Shown: positions 24,887-33,415 of the stretch, in pieces
How positions within the stretch are numbered: the stretch's first letter is position 1
Layout: every line of letters begins with the position of its first letter
Assembly (NCBI RefSeq): GCF_011759365.1
Contig: NZ_JAARLZ010000004.1
Span: 124,001-188,000 of the forward strand
DNA length: 64,000 nt
Source of the DNA: Luteibacter anthropi
GTDB lineage: Bacteria; Pseudomonadota; Gammaproteobacteria; Xanthomonadales; Rhodanobacteraceae
Direction: 5' to 3'
Notes under the pieces: generated by a model
Database searches by the model: none
Seen by the model: the letters and a program-made list of their open reading frames with translations, nothing else
Told to the model about the DNA's origin: nothing
Position numbers and translations under genes: made by a program

Positions 24887-27759
24887 ACGTCGTCTTCCAT
24901 GGTGAGGATGGTTGGCAATTCGTGCCCTTCGCCTGCGCGCAGGAGCTGCCATGCGATACCGCCGAGACCGGACATTAAGCCCGGCGCGAAGGCATCGCGG
25001 ACGATGCCGCATACGGGGCCGTGGTCTTCCATGGATGTCAGCCATCCGGCCAGCAGCGATTCGCGACTCACGCTTTCAGGGCCTACGCCACGGCGGATGG
25101 CGGCATCCAGAAGCTCCCATGCCGATGCATCACCGTGGCAGGTGGAATGATTCCAGCCGAGTCCGCGTGCCCACGTGGCCTGTGCCGCACAGTGCAGGCG
25201 ATGCAGCGATGTATCGCCGGTTTCGTTGCGTCGTGAGAGTCCGATGCCCACGGCACCGTGACACCACGCAGCCGCCGTGGGTGCGTCGGGCAGCATGCGC
25301 AGGTCTTTCCATCCCCCTAGTGTCTCGTCATACAGTGCGTCGTCAAAGGCAAAGGCCTCGGCGGCCAGCTGCGCGATGTCGGTATCTCCGGATACATCGG
25401 CGAGCTTCTGCAACGCCCAGCCGATACCAGTGGTGCCATGGGCAAAGCCGCCGATGCCATCGGGCCATTGTGCGTGCGGCCACCATGCATGGCCTTGCTC
25501 GCGCGTGGCCTTGTCGCGCAGCATGCCGGCGAATTCCGTGGCCATCGAAAGGAACCGTGTTTCGCCGCTGGCGCGGTAAAGCATGAGTAGCGCAGGAATG
25601 GCCCCGGCCGTCCCCGACAGTACGTCGGGCATGTCGTCGGCAGCCACCGCATCCGGCAACGTATCCGCCAGGGCCATTGCATGAGCCAGTCCATTGGCGT
25701 CGATGCCCCAGGCATGCAGGCGCAGGCGCACCCAGATCAGCGAGCCCACACCGAAGTAGCCGCCGGGTTGCGGTGGCCGGATGCGGATGACGTCCTCGCG
25801 TTGCGCGGCCCACTTTGCCTCGGCGAGATCCATCGTGCGCAGTGTCGCGGCCAGCACCCCGTCCAGACCGTGCACAGGGTCTGCGCGGCCGGCCTGCATC
25901 TCGCGGCGGTAGCCGGCCACCAGCAGGGCAATACCCGCAATACCGCCGTAGACGTCGTGGCCCAGCGGGCGTACCGCCCAGCCGAAGGTCGGGTCGAAGA
26001 CCGGTGCAATCCAGGCGATGCTGCCGTCTTCGCCGAGGATGGCGCTGGCGACGATGCCGCGCAGGATGTCGGCGGCGATCTGTCGGCGACGGCTGTCCAG
26101 ATCGCCCGGGCGCGGTTGTGCCGGCCACAGGGACGTTTCCTCGGGAACCCAGCCTTCGTTGATATAGGCACTGACGAGGGCCGCGCGAATGATGTTGCGC
26201 TCCAGGGTGAAGTCCGCATGCCGCCAGTGCAGCAGTGCCTCGTCCACCAGGTTGCCGACCTTGCCCCAGCGCGTGCCGCGCGGACCGTCGAGGCGGCCAT
26301 AAGCCGGCGTGGTTTCGAACAGCGGGATGTCGCCTTCCAGCAGTTCGTCGATTTCTGCCGCGATGACGGTGGCCGAGCCGGGCGCGGTGGCGACATTGCC
26401 GGCCATGCGCTCCAGCAGGGCACGTGCGCGTTCGCGAGCACTCGCTTCGTCGTGCAGCGACACGGGGTGCCAGAGCATGCGCGCCAGTTCGGCGTATACC
26501 TCGGTGGCGCGCGTCACCACGCGCACGCGGCAGGATTCGAAGCTGCCCATGATGGGACGCAATGCGCCAGCCGCATCGAGGGCTTGCAGGGTGGCGGTCA
26601 GTGAGTCGAAGCCCGCGAGCACGTCGGGCCAGAAACGCGACAGTACCGGTTCGGTGCAGGGGTGATTCTGCGCAGCGGCTTCCACCGTGACCATGCGCGT
26701 GCCGATGCGCACGCGGTCGGTGCCGGCATCGATGAGGTCGAGCTGGGAAAGCATCGGCTGCTGACCCGGCAAGGCGCCCAGTGCAGACATGTCCACGCCG
26801 CGCCAGCCCAGGCCCATGCCGCGCCCGGGCAGCATGCCGATGCTGAGCACGGTGCCTTCGACCGTCTGGGCCGCGCGATCCACGGCCGCGCCGAAACCGG
26901 ATGGCCGGGGCGGACGTCGAGGGGTGAAGAGCGTCTCGCAGTCGATGACATAAGGGTGCGCACCGTGCGCGATCAGGTTCTCCGCGTGCAGGTCGGTGCC
27001 GCCCAGCAGGCGCATGACGGCCAGCCACTGGCCGATGCCGCGATAGAACTCATGCAGCTCTTCGTCGTTTTCCGCGTGGCGATGGGTGACGTGCGCGCTC
27101 CAGCCGTGTTCTTCGAATCCCAGGGAGTGCGGCAGACGCATGGCCATGGTTTCGGTATGCACGGGGCGCAGCTGGGCGAGGAAGCCGGCAAGCGCGGCGT
27201 CGATCGCCATGGGGCGTGGCTTGTAGACGAGCCGCCCCCCTTCGCAGTGCAAAAGAGCAACCGTCTTGCCACCGCGATGGCTATCCCCGGCGCCGAACGA
27301 GAGCTGCCACAGTTCACCGGGAGGGCAACCGTCGAGCAAGGCATGCAGCGCGGGCCGGTCGGCAGCCCAGTGCAGCGCGAAGGTCAGCGCGGCGTCGCAG
27401 CGTTGCTCGATGAGCCGGCTCGTGCGCGCCGCGAGGGTGGGGTAGTGCTGGCGCAGTTCATCCCAGAAAGCCTGGGTGGCCGACAGCGCCAGGAATTCGT
27501 TCCAGCGTCCTTCGCTGGTGTCCGCGTGCAGGCGTCCCGCCTTGCGGGCTTCGTGCAGTTCGAGCACAAGCAGGCGGGCAAGGCGCGCATGCAACACCGC
27601 ATGCAGGGTTTCCTCCACGGCGCCGAGGATCACGCCGCGTTCGCGGTCGGTCAGGCCGGCGACGGTATCGAGCCGGGTTGCCAGTCCGCCCACGGCAGGA
27701 CGGAGCAGGCAACCCAGCGAGACATCGAAATCGCCGGCGTCCGTCGTCACGGACGCCAT
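24883..27759 (-). CDS. lanM: Class II lanthipeptide synthetase LanM
   Basis: A 958-residue cytoplasmic enzyme that phosphorylates and eliminates Ser/Thr of the precursor core and cyclises them with Cys thiols. ATG 27759, four bases after the lanA stop, is preferred over an in-frame TTG at 27843 that would overlap lanA. The N-terminal half is the kinase-like dehydratase (DUF4135) with GGTDLHAENLIAHG and YVIDCETLF. The C-terminal third is the LanC-like cyclase, with zinc ligands Cys-833 (AAWCHGAVGIGL) and Cys-874/His-875 (NHSTCHGD). Earlier glycine-rich repeats of the double-toroid cyclase fold are visible (GIGGFAHGTTGIGWAL). All key residues appear intact, so it should be active. It is translationally coupled at both ends. 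Confidence 0.96.
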   Translation of the reverse strand: MASVTTDAGDFDVSLGCLLRPAVGGLATRLDTVAGLTDRERGVILGAVEETLHAVLHARLARLLVLELHEARKAGRLHADTSEGRWNEFLALSATQAFWDELRQHYPTLAARTSRLIEQRCDAALTFALHWAADRPALHALLDGCPPGELWQLSFGAGDSHRGGKTVALLHCEGGRLVYKPRPMAIDAALAGFLAQLRPVHTETMAMRLPHSLGFEEHGWSAHVTHRHAENDEELHEFYRGIGQWLAVMRLLGGTDLHAENLIAHGAHPYVIDCETLFTPRRPPRPSGFGAAVDRAAQTVEGTVLSIGMLPGRGMGLGWRGVDMSALGALPGQQPMLSQLDLIDAGTDRVRIGTRMVTVEAAAQNHPCTEPVLSRFWPDVLAGFDSLTATLQALDAAGALRPIMGSFESCRVRVVTRATEVYAELARMLWHPVSLHDEASARERARALLERMAGNVATAPGSATVIAAEIDELLEGDIPLFETTPAYGRLDGPRGTRWGKVGNLVDEALLHWRHADFTLERNIIRAALVSAYINEGWVPEETSLWPAQPRPGDLDSRRRQIAADILRGIVASAILGEDGSIAWIAPVFDPTFGWAVRPLGHDVYGGIAGIALLVAGYRREMQAGRADPVHGLDGVLAATLRTMDLAEAKWAAQREDVIRIRPPQPGGYFGVGSLIWVRLRLHAWGIDANGLAHAMALADTLPDAVAADDMPDVLSGTAGAIPALLMLYRASGETRFLSMATEFAGMLRDKATREQGHAWWPHAQWPDGIGGFAHGTTGIGWALQKLADVSGDTDIAQLAAEAFAFDDALYDETLGGWKDLRMLPDAPTAAAWCHGAVGIGLSRRNETGDTSLHRLHCAAQATWARGLGWNHSTCHGDASAWELLDAAIRRGVGPESVSRESLLAGWLTSMEDHGPVCGIVRDAFAPGLMSGLGGIAWQLLRAGEGHELPTILTMEDDV

Positions 27760-27763
27760 GCGA

Positions 27764-27946
27764 TCAGCAACACTGACGGGTGCGCGAGCCCGTACAGGCG
27801 GTACCGCAACCGCCGACGGTGGTCGGGATGGCCTCGTTGGCAATCTCGGACTCGGCGAACGCGCCGGCGGCGTACAGCGGGCCCGCCGGGTTGTCGCTGC
27901 CGGCCTCGTTGCGCCACAGGCTGTTCACGTCGTTGTACTTCTCCAT
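27764..27946 (-). CDS. lanA: Class II lanthipeptide precursor peptide
   Basis: A 60-residue peptide with GAGGGTGG just upstream of ATG 27946. The leader starts MEKYNDVNSLWRNEAGSDN and carries NPAG at residues 20-23. A Trp followed by an NPAG-type stretch recalls the mersacidin/lichenicidin/haloduracin group of leaders. It then runs acidic (AESEIANEAI) to TTVGG. After Gly-Gly the likely core is CGTACTGSRTRQCC: 14 residues with four Cys and four Ser/Thr. The two Thr before VGG would add modifiable residues if cleavage is earlier. The stop codon lies four bases before lanM, and the exporter follows. The core resembles none of the characterised peptides recalled (no CTxTxEC motif), so the ring pattern cannot be assigned by analogy. 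Confidence 0.88.
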   Translation of the reverse strand: MEKYNDVNSLWRNEAGSDNPAGPLYAAGAFAESEIANEAIPTTVGGCGTACTGSRTRQCC

Positions 27947-28095
27947 GGTTCCACCCTCATGCTGTAAGTGACAGTTGCAAGGAAGGACGCGCCGCACGGT
28001 CCGGGACGTGCGAGTGGCGAAGTACGAAAGACGGCATGCCAACGGCAAGACCATCGACCCCTGGGCGCGCGAAGGGACAGGGCCCTCCGTCGGCG

Positions 28096-28125
28096 GTTCT
28101 AGAAACGAAGCGGGAGGAAAGTCAA
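28096..28125 (-). promoter_or_regulatory. Possible lanA promoter
   Basis: On the minus strand TTGACT (28125-28120) and TAGAAC (28101-28096) are 18 bases apart and would start transcription about 145 bases upstream of lanA. Matches to the sigma-70 consensus are 5/6 and 4/6. The remainder of the 342-base space between lanA and the divergent LacI gene shows no repeats or further genes. Confidence 0.35.
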
Positions 28126-28288
28126 TCGTGAGGCTCCGCGTGCCGTGGCGGCGCATAGGGCGTGTTACAGCTACTCCGGGACGACATCGATCTTTTGCCG
28201 TTTTCGTGCAGGTGCGACCGACGGCTCACATCGCGCCGCGGCGTGGTGATTCCCGTGGGCATCCCTCGCGTCGGCTATATTCGTTTCC

Positions 28289-29302
28289 ATGCCTACGCGT
28301 GTTCCTTCTGCCCGCATCACTGCCAAAGACGTCGCCGAACGGGCCGGTGTTTCGATATCGGCGGTCTCGCGCACCTTTACCGAAGGTGCCAGCGTCTCGG
28401 AGCGCACGCGCCTGAAGGTGACCGAGGCGGCGACCGAACTGGGCTACCGCCCCAACCAGCTGGCTCGCAGCCTGATGACCGGGCGCACGGCGCTCATCGG
28501 CCTGGTCTCCAATCACTTCGCCAATCCGGCCTTCATGGAGGTCTTCGACCTGTTCACCCGCGAATTGCAGGCCCGTGGCCTGCGCCCGTTGCTGGCGAAC
28601 CTGGGTGAAGACGAGGACGGCCTTGCCGCCCTGGACATGATGCGCCAGTACAGCGTGGACGCCGTGCTGATCGCCACGTCGGCGCCGCCGGAAGGTTTCG
28701 CTGCGTCGTGCCGGGAGGCCGGCATGCCGGTGTTGCATGTGTTCGGTCGGGCAGGGCGATCGTCGCCGGCACCGGTCGTCACCGTCGACAACGTGGCAGG
28801 CGGCCGGCTCGTGGGCGAAGCGATGCGGGCGGCAGGCCGCCGACACCTGGCCTTCATCGGCGGATCGTCGCACGACGCATCCACGATCGACCGGGGCAGG
28901 GGGTTCTCCGATGCCGTGGGGAGTGCCTTGAGCGAGGTGGTGCATGCGGGCGATTACACCCATGCCCATGGCCGCAGTGCGATGCTTGGTCTGCTGGATG
29001 GCGGCTCGAAGATCGACGGCGTCTTCTGTGCCGACGACGTGCTGGCGCTGGGTGCGCTGGATGCGTGTCGTGAGCGCGGCGTCGAAGTACCGGGACGTAT
29101 TGCCGTGGTAGGTTTCGATGACATGCCGCTGGCATCCTGGGCGTCGTATTCGCTGACCACCGTGCGTCAGCCCATTCGCGCCATGGTGCTGCACGCGATC
29201 GAACGGATCGTCGCGTGGACCGATGGCGAAGGCAGCGTGCCGCGCAGCCGCCTGTTCCCCTGCGAGCTGGTGTGGCGCGACAGCCTGCCCGGGCCACGCT
29301 AG
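28289..29302 (+). CDS. LacI-family transcriptional regulator
   Basis: A 337-residue regulator. Residues 11-60 are the LacI helix-turn-helix and hinge (TAKDVAERAGVSISAVSRTF, then LGYRPNQLARSLMTGRT). The rest is the sugar-binding-like effector domain ending in IAVVGFDDMPLASW and LTTVRQP, typical of the family. A TATATT box (28276-28281) ends only seven bases before the ATG and no Shine-Dalgarno is present, so the mRNA may be leaderless. It is convergent with the Gfo/Idh/MocA gene. The perfect LacI-type palindrome at 30478-30495 is its most likely operator. It is divergent from the lanthipeptide operon, but no palindrome is seen there. Confidence 0.92.
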   Translation: MPTRVPSARITAKDVAERAGVSISAVSRTFTEGASVSERTRLKVTEAATELGYRPNQLARSLMTGRTALIGLVSNHFANPAFMEVFDLFTRELQARGLRPLLANLGEDEDGLAALDMMRQYSVDAVLIATSAPPEGFAASCREAGMPVLHVFGRAGRSSPAPVVTVDNVAGGRLVGEAMRAAGRRHLAFIGGSSHDASTIDRGRGFSDAVGSALSEVVHAGDYTHAHGRSAMLGLLDGGSKIDGVFCADDVLALGALDACRERGVEVPGRIAVVGFDDMPLASWASYSLTTVRQPIRAMVLHAIERIVAWTDGEGSVPRSRLFPCELVWRDSLPGPR

Positions 29303-29303
29303 C

Positions 29304-30419
29304 TCAGACGTCCACCCAGCGCCGTTCGCATGCGGATACGAGCGCGGCGGAAATCACGCGGTCTACTTCGTAGCCGTCGCGGAAGGTCGGCCATACGGAT
29401 TCGCCCGTGGCGATGGCCTGGAGGAAGTCGCGCATCTCGATCACGATCTGCTCGTTGTACCCCGTGCCATGCCCGACACCCTGGTTGAAGGCGAGATAGT
29501 CGGGGTGCGCCGGGCCCATCAACAGCTTCTGGAAACCACGGCGCGACGCATCGCGCGACGCGTCGTAGAGCCACAAGGCGTTCTGGTCTTCCTGGTCGAA
29601 GGCGAGGGCACCGCGCGTACCCGTGATGCGGTAGGTGTAGCCCATCTTCCGGCCGGCAGCCGTGCGGCTGAAGCTCAGGCTGCCGCTGGCGCCGTTGGCG
29701 AAACGCAGCAGCATCTGGCCCAGGTCGTCGTTCTCCACGGCTTCCGGTCCATGGGGCCCGGGGCGCGTCGCCTGCACGATGCGTGTATCGGCTACGAGAC
29801 TTTCGATGGGGCCGACCAGGCGCAGACAGGCATTCACGATATGCGGCGCGACATCACCCAGGGCACCGGCTTCCGTACCCGTGGCGATACGCGTGCGCCA
29901 TGAAGCCGGCAACGCGGGATCGTGCAGGTAGTCCTCGACATGTTCTGCGGTCACCTGGATCACGTCGCCGATCTCGCCCGAGGCGATGATCTGCCGCGCG
30001 AGCTGGCTGGCAGGCGTGCGGATGTAGTTGAAGCCGGTCATGTTCGCCAGGCCAGTACGTTCCACGGCTTCGGTCATGGCCAGTGATTCGGTCACGTTCG
30101 CACCCAGTGGTTTTTCGCAGAACACCGGTTTGCCCGCGCCGATGCAGGCCATGACCATGTCCAGGTGCGTACGTGGCGGGGTGGCGATGATCACGGCGTC
30201 CACGTGCGGATCGTTCACCAGTTCACGCCAGTCACCGGTGGCGTGTCGCCAGCCCCAGCGCCGGGCATGTCCGGCCGCCCCTTCGGGCGTGGAGGTGGCC
30301 AGCACCTCGCACACCGGGCGCAGGGTGGGTTCGAAGATGGCGCCGACAGCCTGCAAGGCCACCGTATGCGCCTTGCCCATGTAACCGGCCCCGATCAGTC
30401 CGATCCGTATCTCGCCCAT
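29304..30419 (-). CDS. Gfo/Idh/MocA-family oxidoreductase
   Basis: A 371-residue NAD(P)-dependent dehydrogenase of the glucose-fructose/inositol oxidoreductase family. ATG 30419 gives the standard start MGEIRIGLIGAGYMGKAH with the Rossmann GxGxxG. The family motif CEKPLG is near residue 100, and the C-terminal substrate domain follows. Substrates are usually sugars or polyols; the exact one is unknown. It is divergent from the phytanoyl-CoA dioxygenase-like gene around a shared LacI-type operator and convergent with the LacI gene (stop codons one base apart), which suggests a small sugar-linked regulon. Confidence 0.9.
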   Translation of the reverse strand: MGEIRIGLIGAGYMGKAHTVALQAVGAIFEPTLRPVCEVLATSTPEGAAGHARRWGWRHATGDWRELVNDPHVDAVIIATPPRTHLDMVMACIGAGKPVFCEKPLGANVTESLAMTEAVERTGLANMTGFNYIRTPASQLARQIIASGEIGDVIQVTAEHVEDYLHDPALPASWRTRIATGTEAGALGDVAPHIVNACLRLVGPIESLVADTRIVQATRPGPHGPEAVENDDLGQMLLRFANGASGSLSFSRTAAGRKMGYTYRITGTRGALAFDQEDQNALWLYDASRDASRRGFQKLLMGPAHPDYLAFNQGVGHGTGYNEQIVIEMRDFLQAIATGESVWPTFRDGYEVDRVISAALVSACERRWVDV

Positions 30420-30477
30420 CGTCGGCAATCCCGTGGTGGCAGTGGATGCCACCGACTCTACGCATGCTGCACTGCGG

Positions 30478-30495
30478 TTTGCAAGCGCTTGCAAA
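30478..30495. promoter_or_regulatory. Perfect 18-bp palindrome, LacI-family operator
   Basis: TTTGCAAGCGCTTGCAAA is identical to its reverse complement and has the central CG and flanks typical of LacI/GalR-type operators. It lies 58 bases upstream of the oxidoreductase start and 61 bases upstream of the divergent dioxygenase start, so one bound dimer could control both. The LacI gene 1.2 kb away is the natural candidate. Confidence 0.8.
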
Positions 30496-30556
30496 ACGGC
30501 CTAGCGTAAGCCCGTAGCCAACCACCCGATGCCGCGTTTCGCGGCAGGAGACCACC

Positions 30557-31444
30557 ATGAACGCCATCGCGACATCGATTCGTCCAGCCTTCCCGCTGCG
30601 TGTCTTTACGGAGGCGGCCCTGGACACCGACGCCATCGTGGCGGAGCTGCTGGAAGGTGCGGGGGCGGTGATCCTGCGAGGCTTGTTCACCCCGGCAGAG
30701 ATCGCCGAGGCACGGCGCATCGTCATGGACGAATCGGATGCGGACGCCGGCGGGGCGAAGGTCACGCATTTCCAGGGCGATGCGGAGAAGGCGGGCCGGA
30801 TCAACCTGCAGCGCCGCGTGTGGAACCTGCTGGCCAAGGGCGAGATCTTTTCTCGCATGGCGGCGCACCCGGCGATCATGAAAGTCATGCGTGCCTTCCT
30901 GGGCACGGAGTTCATCATGGGCTCGATCGCAGCCAACCGCATCCTGCCGGGTGGTCCGGGGCAGGAGCCGCATATCGATTATCCCTACTGGGACTACCAC
31001 TCGCCGGAGACTCATCCGGCGCGGATCAATTCATCGTTTCCGTTGAACGGGCAAGTCACGATCATGCTCGATCCGTTCACCGCCGAAACGGGTGCCACGG
31101 CCTTCGTGCCGGGTACACAGCGCGAACTGCGTTATCCGGACGAAGGTGATGGTTTCTTTGACCGTTGCGAACGCATGCTGGGCGAGGTGGGCGATACCGT
31201 GGTCTTCTTCGGTGCCGTATGGCATTGCGCGATGCCGAACCGCAGCCAGGTTGATCGTTCCGCGATCATCACGCAGTACCTGCCGAAGTTCGTCAAACCG
31301 ATGGAAAACCTGCCCGCTGCCTTGCCGGCGGAGTTCGTGAAGCGGGCAAGTCCGGATATCCGGCAGTTGCTGGGGCTCAACTATCCGTATCCGGAAGTGC
31401 TTGATGCCGCGCGCGGCGGCAACAAGGAGGGACGGGGCTACTGA
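30557..31444 (+). CDS. Phytanoyl-CoA dioxygenase (PhyH)-family enzyme
   Basis: A 295-residue Fe(II)/2-oxoglutarate-dependent oxygenase with AGGAG at 30546-30550. The iron-binding facial triad is His and Asp in PHIDYPYWDY and the distal His in AVWHCAMPN. An Arg for 2-oxoglutarate follows in RSAIITQYLP. Members hydroxylate varied small molecules, and bacterial ones act on sugars, amino acids or natural products, so the substrate is open. It is divergent from the Gfo/Idh/MocA gene with a common operator. Its 3' end overlaps the convergent hydrolase gene by seven bases. Confidence 0.88.
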   Translation: MNAIATSIRPAFPLRVFTEAALDTDAIVAELLEGAGAVILRGLFTPAEIAEARRIVMDESDADAGGAKVTHFQGDAEKAGRINLQRRVWNLLAKGEIFSRMAAHPAIMKVMRAFLGTEFIMGSIAANRILPGGPGQEPHIDYPYWDYHSPETHPARINSSFPLNGQVTIMLDPFTAETGATAFVPGTQRELRYPDEGDGFFDRCERMLGEVGDTVVFFGAVWHCAMPNRSQVDRSAIITQYLPKFVKPMENLPAALPAEFVKRASPDIRQLLGLNYPYPEVLDAARGGNKEGRGY

Positions 31445-32337
31445 CGCGGCGGTGCATTAAGCGTGCCGGACTTGATCCACTGCACGGCGGTAGCAACGGC
31501 CTCTTGGCCCGCCGGGGTCCTGGTTGACGACGTATTGTGCGTCAGCGTGGGAAATACGCGGTATGCGTAAGGCTTGTGTTGGGCCTTCAGCGCATCGAGC
31601 CTTTCGGTAGACAGCTGCACGGGAGCCTGCACGTCCTTTCCGCCAAAGAGCCACAGGCCACGAATGGTCAGTTTGGCGAGGCTTGTACGCGGATCGGTAT
31701 CGGGAAAGTCATAGCGATCCGCGTCGTTGGCGATGTGCTGTCGTGCATCGGCTTCGGAGTGAGTATCCCAGAAGTTGGGCTTGCTCTCCGTATAGAACTG
31801 GAAGCGCAGCTGTTCGCGGGCCGTGGCGACGGGGCCGCTGAACATCACCATGAATTTCACTTTCGGATTCTTTTCCGCAGCCAGGGGAATGATCCAGCCC
31901 GCCTGGCTGAAACCCAGCAGGCCGATATCGCCGTGGGTCTTGGGTAGTTTTGCTGATAGCGCATCGATCGCGGCGCTGGCGTCGGTGGCCAGCAGGGCGA
32001 GATTGTCTGCGCCGATATTGTTGGTGCCGACTTCCGGTCCTGCGTAGACACCACCGGATTCACCTACACCTCGCTTGTCGTAGGTGAGCGTGGCGATACC
32101 TTGCCTTGCCAGCAGGGTGGCGAAGCCGTTCATGCGCTTTTCCTGTCCGGATCCGTGGACGAGGACAAGGGCGGCCACCGTTTTTTCCGGGCGATAGATC
32201 GTGCCCGAGAGCGTGATTCCTCCGCTCTGGAAGGTGATGTCTTCCTTGGCGATATCGGCATCCGCCGCGATGGCAGTGACCATGGGCACACCTGCGAACA
32301 GGAATGCGAGCAGTAGCCCTATGACGAAACGATGCAT
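31438..32337 (-). CDS. Secreted alpha/beta hydrolase
   Basis: A 299-residue protein with a signal peptide (MHRFVIGLLLAFLFAGVPMVTAIAADA). The fold is recognisable from LVLVHGSGQEKRM (oxyanion region), the strand DKRGVGES, and the nucleophile elbow GLLGFSQAGW with the catalytic Ser. An acidic residue is in LWLFGGKDVQAPV and the His in FPTLTHNTS. This layout fits dienelactone-hydrolase-like or prolyl-oligopeptidase-like hydrolases acting in the periplasm on esters or peptides. The substrate is unknown. It overlaps the 3' end of the convergent dioxygenase gene. Confidence 0.85.
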   Translation of the reverse strand: MHRFVIGLLLAFLFAGVPMVTAIAADADIAKEDITFQSGGITLSGTIYRPEKTVAALVLVHGSGQEKRMNGFATLLARQGIATLTYDKRGVGESGGVYAGPEVGTNNIGADNLALLATDASAAIDALSAKLPKTHGDIGLLGFSQAGWIIPLAAEKNPKVKFMVMFSGPVATAREQLRFQFYTESKPNFWDTHSEADARQHIANDADRYDFPDTDPRTSLAKLTIRGLWLFGGKDVQAPVQLSTERLDALKAQHKPYAYRVFPTLTHNTSSTRTPAGQEAVATAVQWIKSGTLNAPPRQ

Positions 32338-32419
32338 CGTGAACCCCCGTGACGATATGAGAGTTCGAAATAACTTGCGCCGACCGGCCGGTCAATAGCC
32401 CAGAAGTTGCCAGGCCCCT

Positions 32420-32485
32420 GTAGGAGCGCGCCTTGCGCGCGACCGGTTATCGCGATGACCTGGCCGCGCGCAGGCGCGCTCCTAC
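32420..32485. repeat. Inverted REP pair
   Basis: A full copy at 32420-32446 and a slightly shortened inverted copy at 32461-32485 flank a 14-base loop. The TAG stop of the lipoprotein hydrolase gene (32482-32484) is taken from the second copy. A further degenerate fragment lies at about 32509-32522, inside that gene. Confidence 0.8.
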
Positions 32486-33381
32486 AGGGGTGGGGTGTCG
32501 CGAGGGCCGGTCGCGCGCAGGGGCTGGCTGGATCGCTCATGGATGAAGCGCATGACATCGTCCATGACCGGCGCGATGCGATGCAGCGGGCCTAGCGCAA
32601 ACACCAGCTTCTCGTGGCCGAGCTCCGGATATAGCTTCAGCTCTATCGGCTCGCCCATCGCGCGATAGCGGGCTTCCAGCGAGACGGCCTCGATGGGATA
32701 CACCTCGGTATCCCGTTCGCCCTGCAGCAGCAGTGCAGGCGGCTCATCGCCATCGACGAAGTTCACCGGTTGCGAGCGGGCCTGTTCGGCATCGGTGGCG
32801 CCGAACATGTCGATGTACCCCGGGTCGTCGAGGGGGAGGAAATCGTAGGCACCCGCCACACCGATCATGCCGGCGAGGTCGCGGGGCTTCATGCCGACAT
32901 GGGCCAGCCATTGCTTGTCGGTGGCGAGCATCGCCGCGATATGACCACCGGAGGAGTGGCCCATGACGAACAGGTGGGCGGGATTGCCGCCGTACCCGGC
33001 AGCGTGGTCATGCGCCCAGCGGACGGCGTTGGCACCATCACGGAGAAACCCTCCCATGCGTACCGCCGGCCATAGCCGGTAGTCCGCCACGATGGCGACC
33101 ACGCCCCGGCGGGCCAGGGCCTCGCCCACCCAGCGATACCACTGACGCTTTCCCTTGCGCCAGTCACCCCCATAGAAATACACCACTACCGGCGCTCCCA
33201 CGACGTGTTCCGGCGCGTAGACGTCAAGCGCCAGGTCGTGGGCAGGGTCGTAGACGATGTCTGCATGGGTCGTCACGCCCGACGACGATTGCGTGGCATT
33301 CACCGCGCCGAAGAACGTGGCATGGCAGCCGGAGAGTCCGATCAGGGCGACGAAGGCGAAAAGCAGGGCGAGAGGGCGCAT
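32482..33381 (-). CDS. Lipoprotein alpha/beta hydrolase (esterase/lipase-like)
   Basis: A 299-residue protein. ATG 33381 is chosen because it starts a lipoprotein signal (MRPLALLFAFVALIGLSGC, lipidated Cys-19); the longer frame overlaps prmC. It belongs to the hormone-sensitive-lipase/carboxylesterase type. The oxyanion region is VVYFYGGDWRKG, the nucleophile is in MGHSSGGHIA, the acid near LLLQGERDTEVYP and the His in YPELGHEKL. The last residues (LRATGPRDTPPL) and the stop codon come from REP sequence, so the original C-terminus may have been changed by insertion of the repeat. It is divergent from prmC. Confidence 0.85.
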   Translation of the reverse strand: MRPLALLFAFVALIGLSGCHATFFGAVNATQSSSGVTTHADIVYDPAHDLALDVYAPEHVVGAPVVVYFYGGDWRKGKRQWYRWVGEALARRGVVAIVADYRLWPAVRMGGFLRDGANAVRWAHDHAAGYGGNPAHLFVMGHSSGGHIAAMLATDKQWLAHVGMKPRDLAGMIGVAGAYDFLPLDDPGYIDMFGATDAEQARSQPVNFVDGDEPPALLLQGERDTEVYPIEAVSLEARYRAMGEPIELKLYPELGHEKLVFALGPLHRIAPVMDDVMRFIHERSSQPLRATGPRDTPPL

Positions 33382-33403
33382 GCTGGAATTGTAGGCCTGC
33401 CGG

Positions 33404-33409
33404 TAGAAT
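33404..33409 (+). promoter_or_regulatory. -10 box placing prmC on a leaderless transcript
   Basis: TAGAAT ends six bases before the prmC ATG, so transcription would start at or next to the start codon. No Shine-Dalgarno precedes it. A -35 box is not obvious. Confidence 0.45.
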
Positions 33410-33415
33410 GCGTTC

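Noticed and set aside
27760-27843. TTG start for LanM at 27843
   Set aside because: It would overlap lanA in another frame and has no ribosome-binding site, while ATG 27759 sits four bases after the lanA stop.
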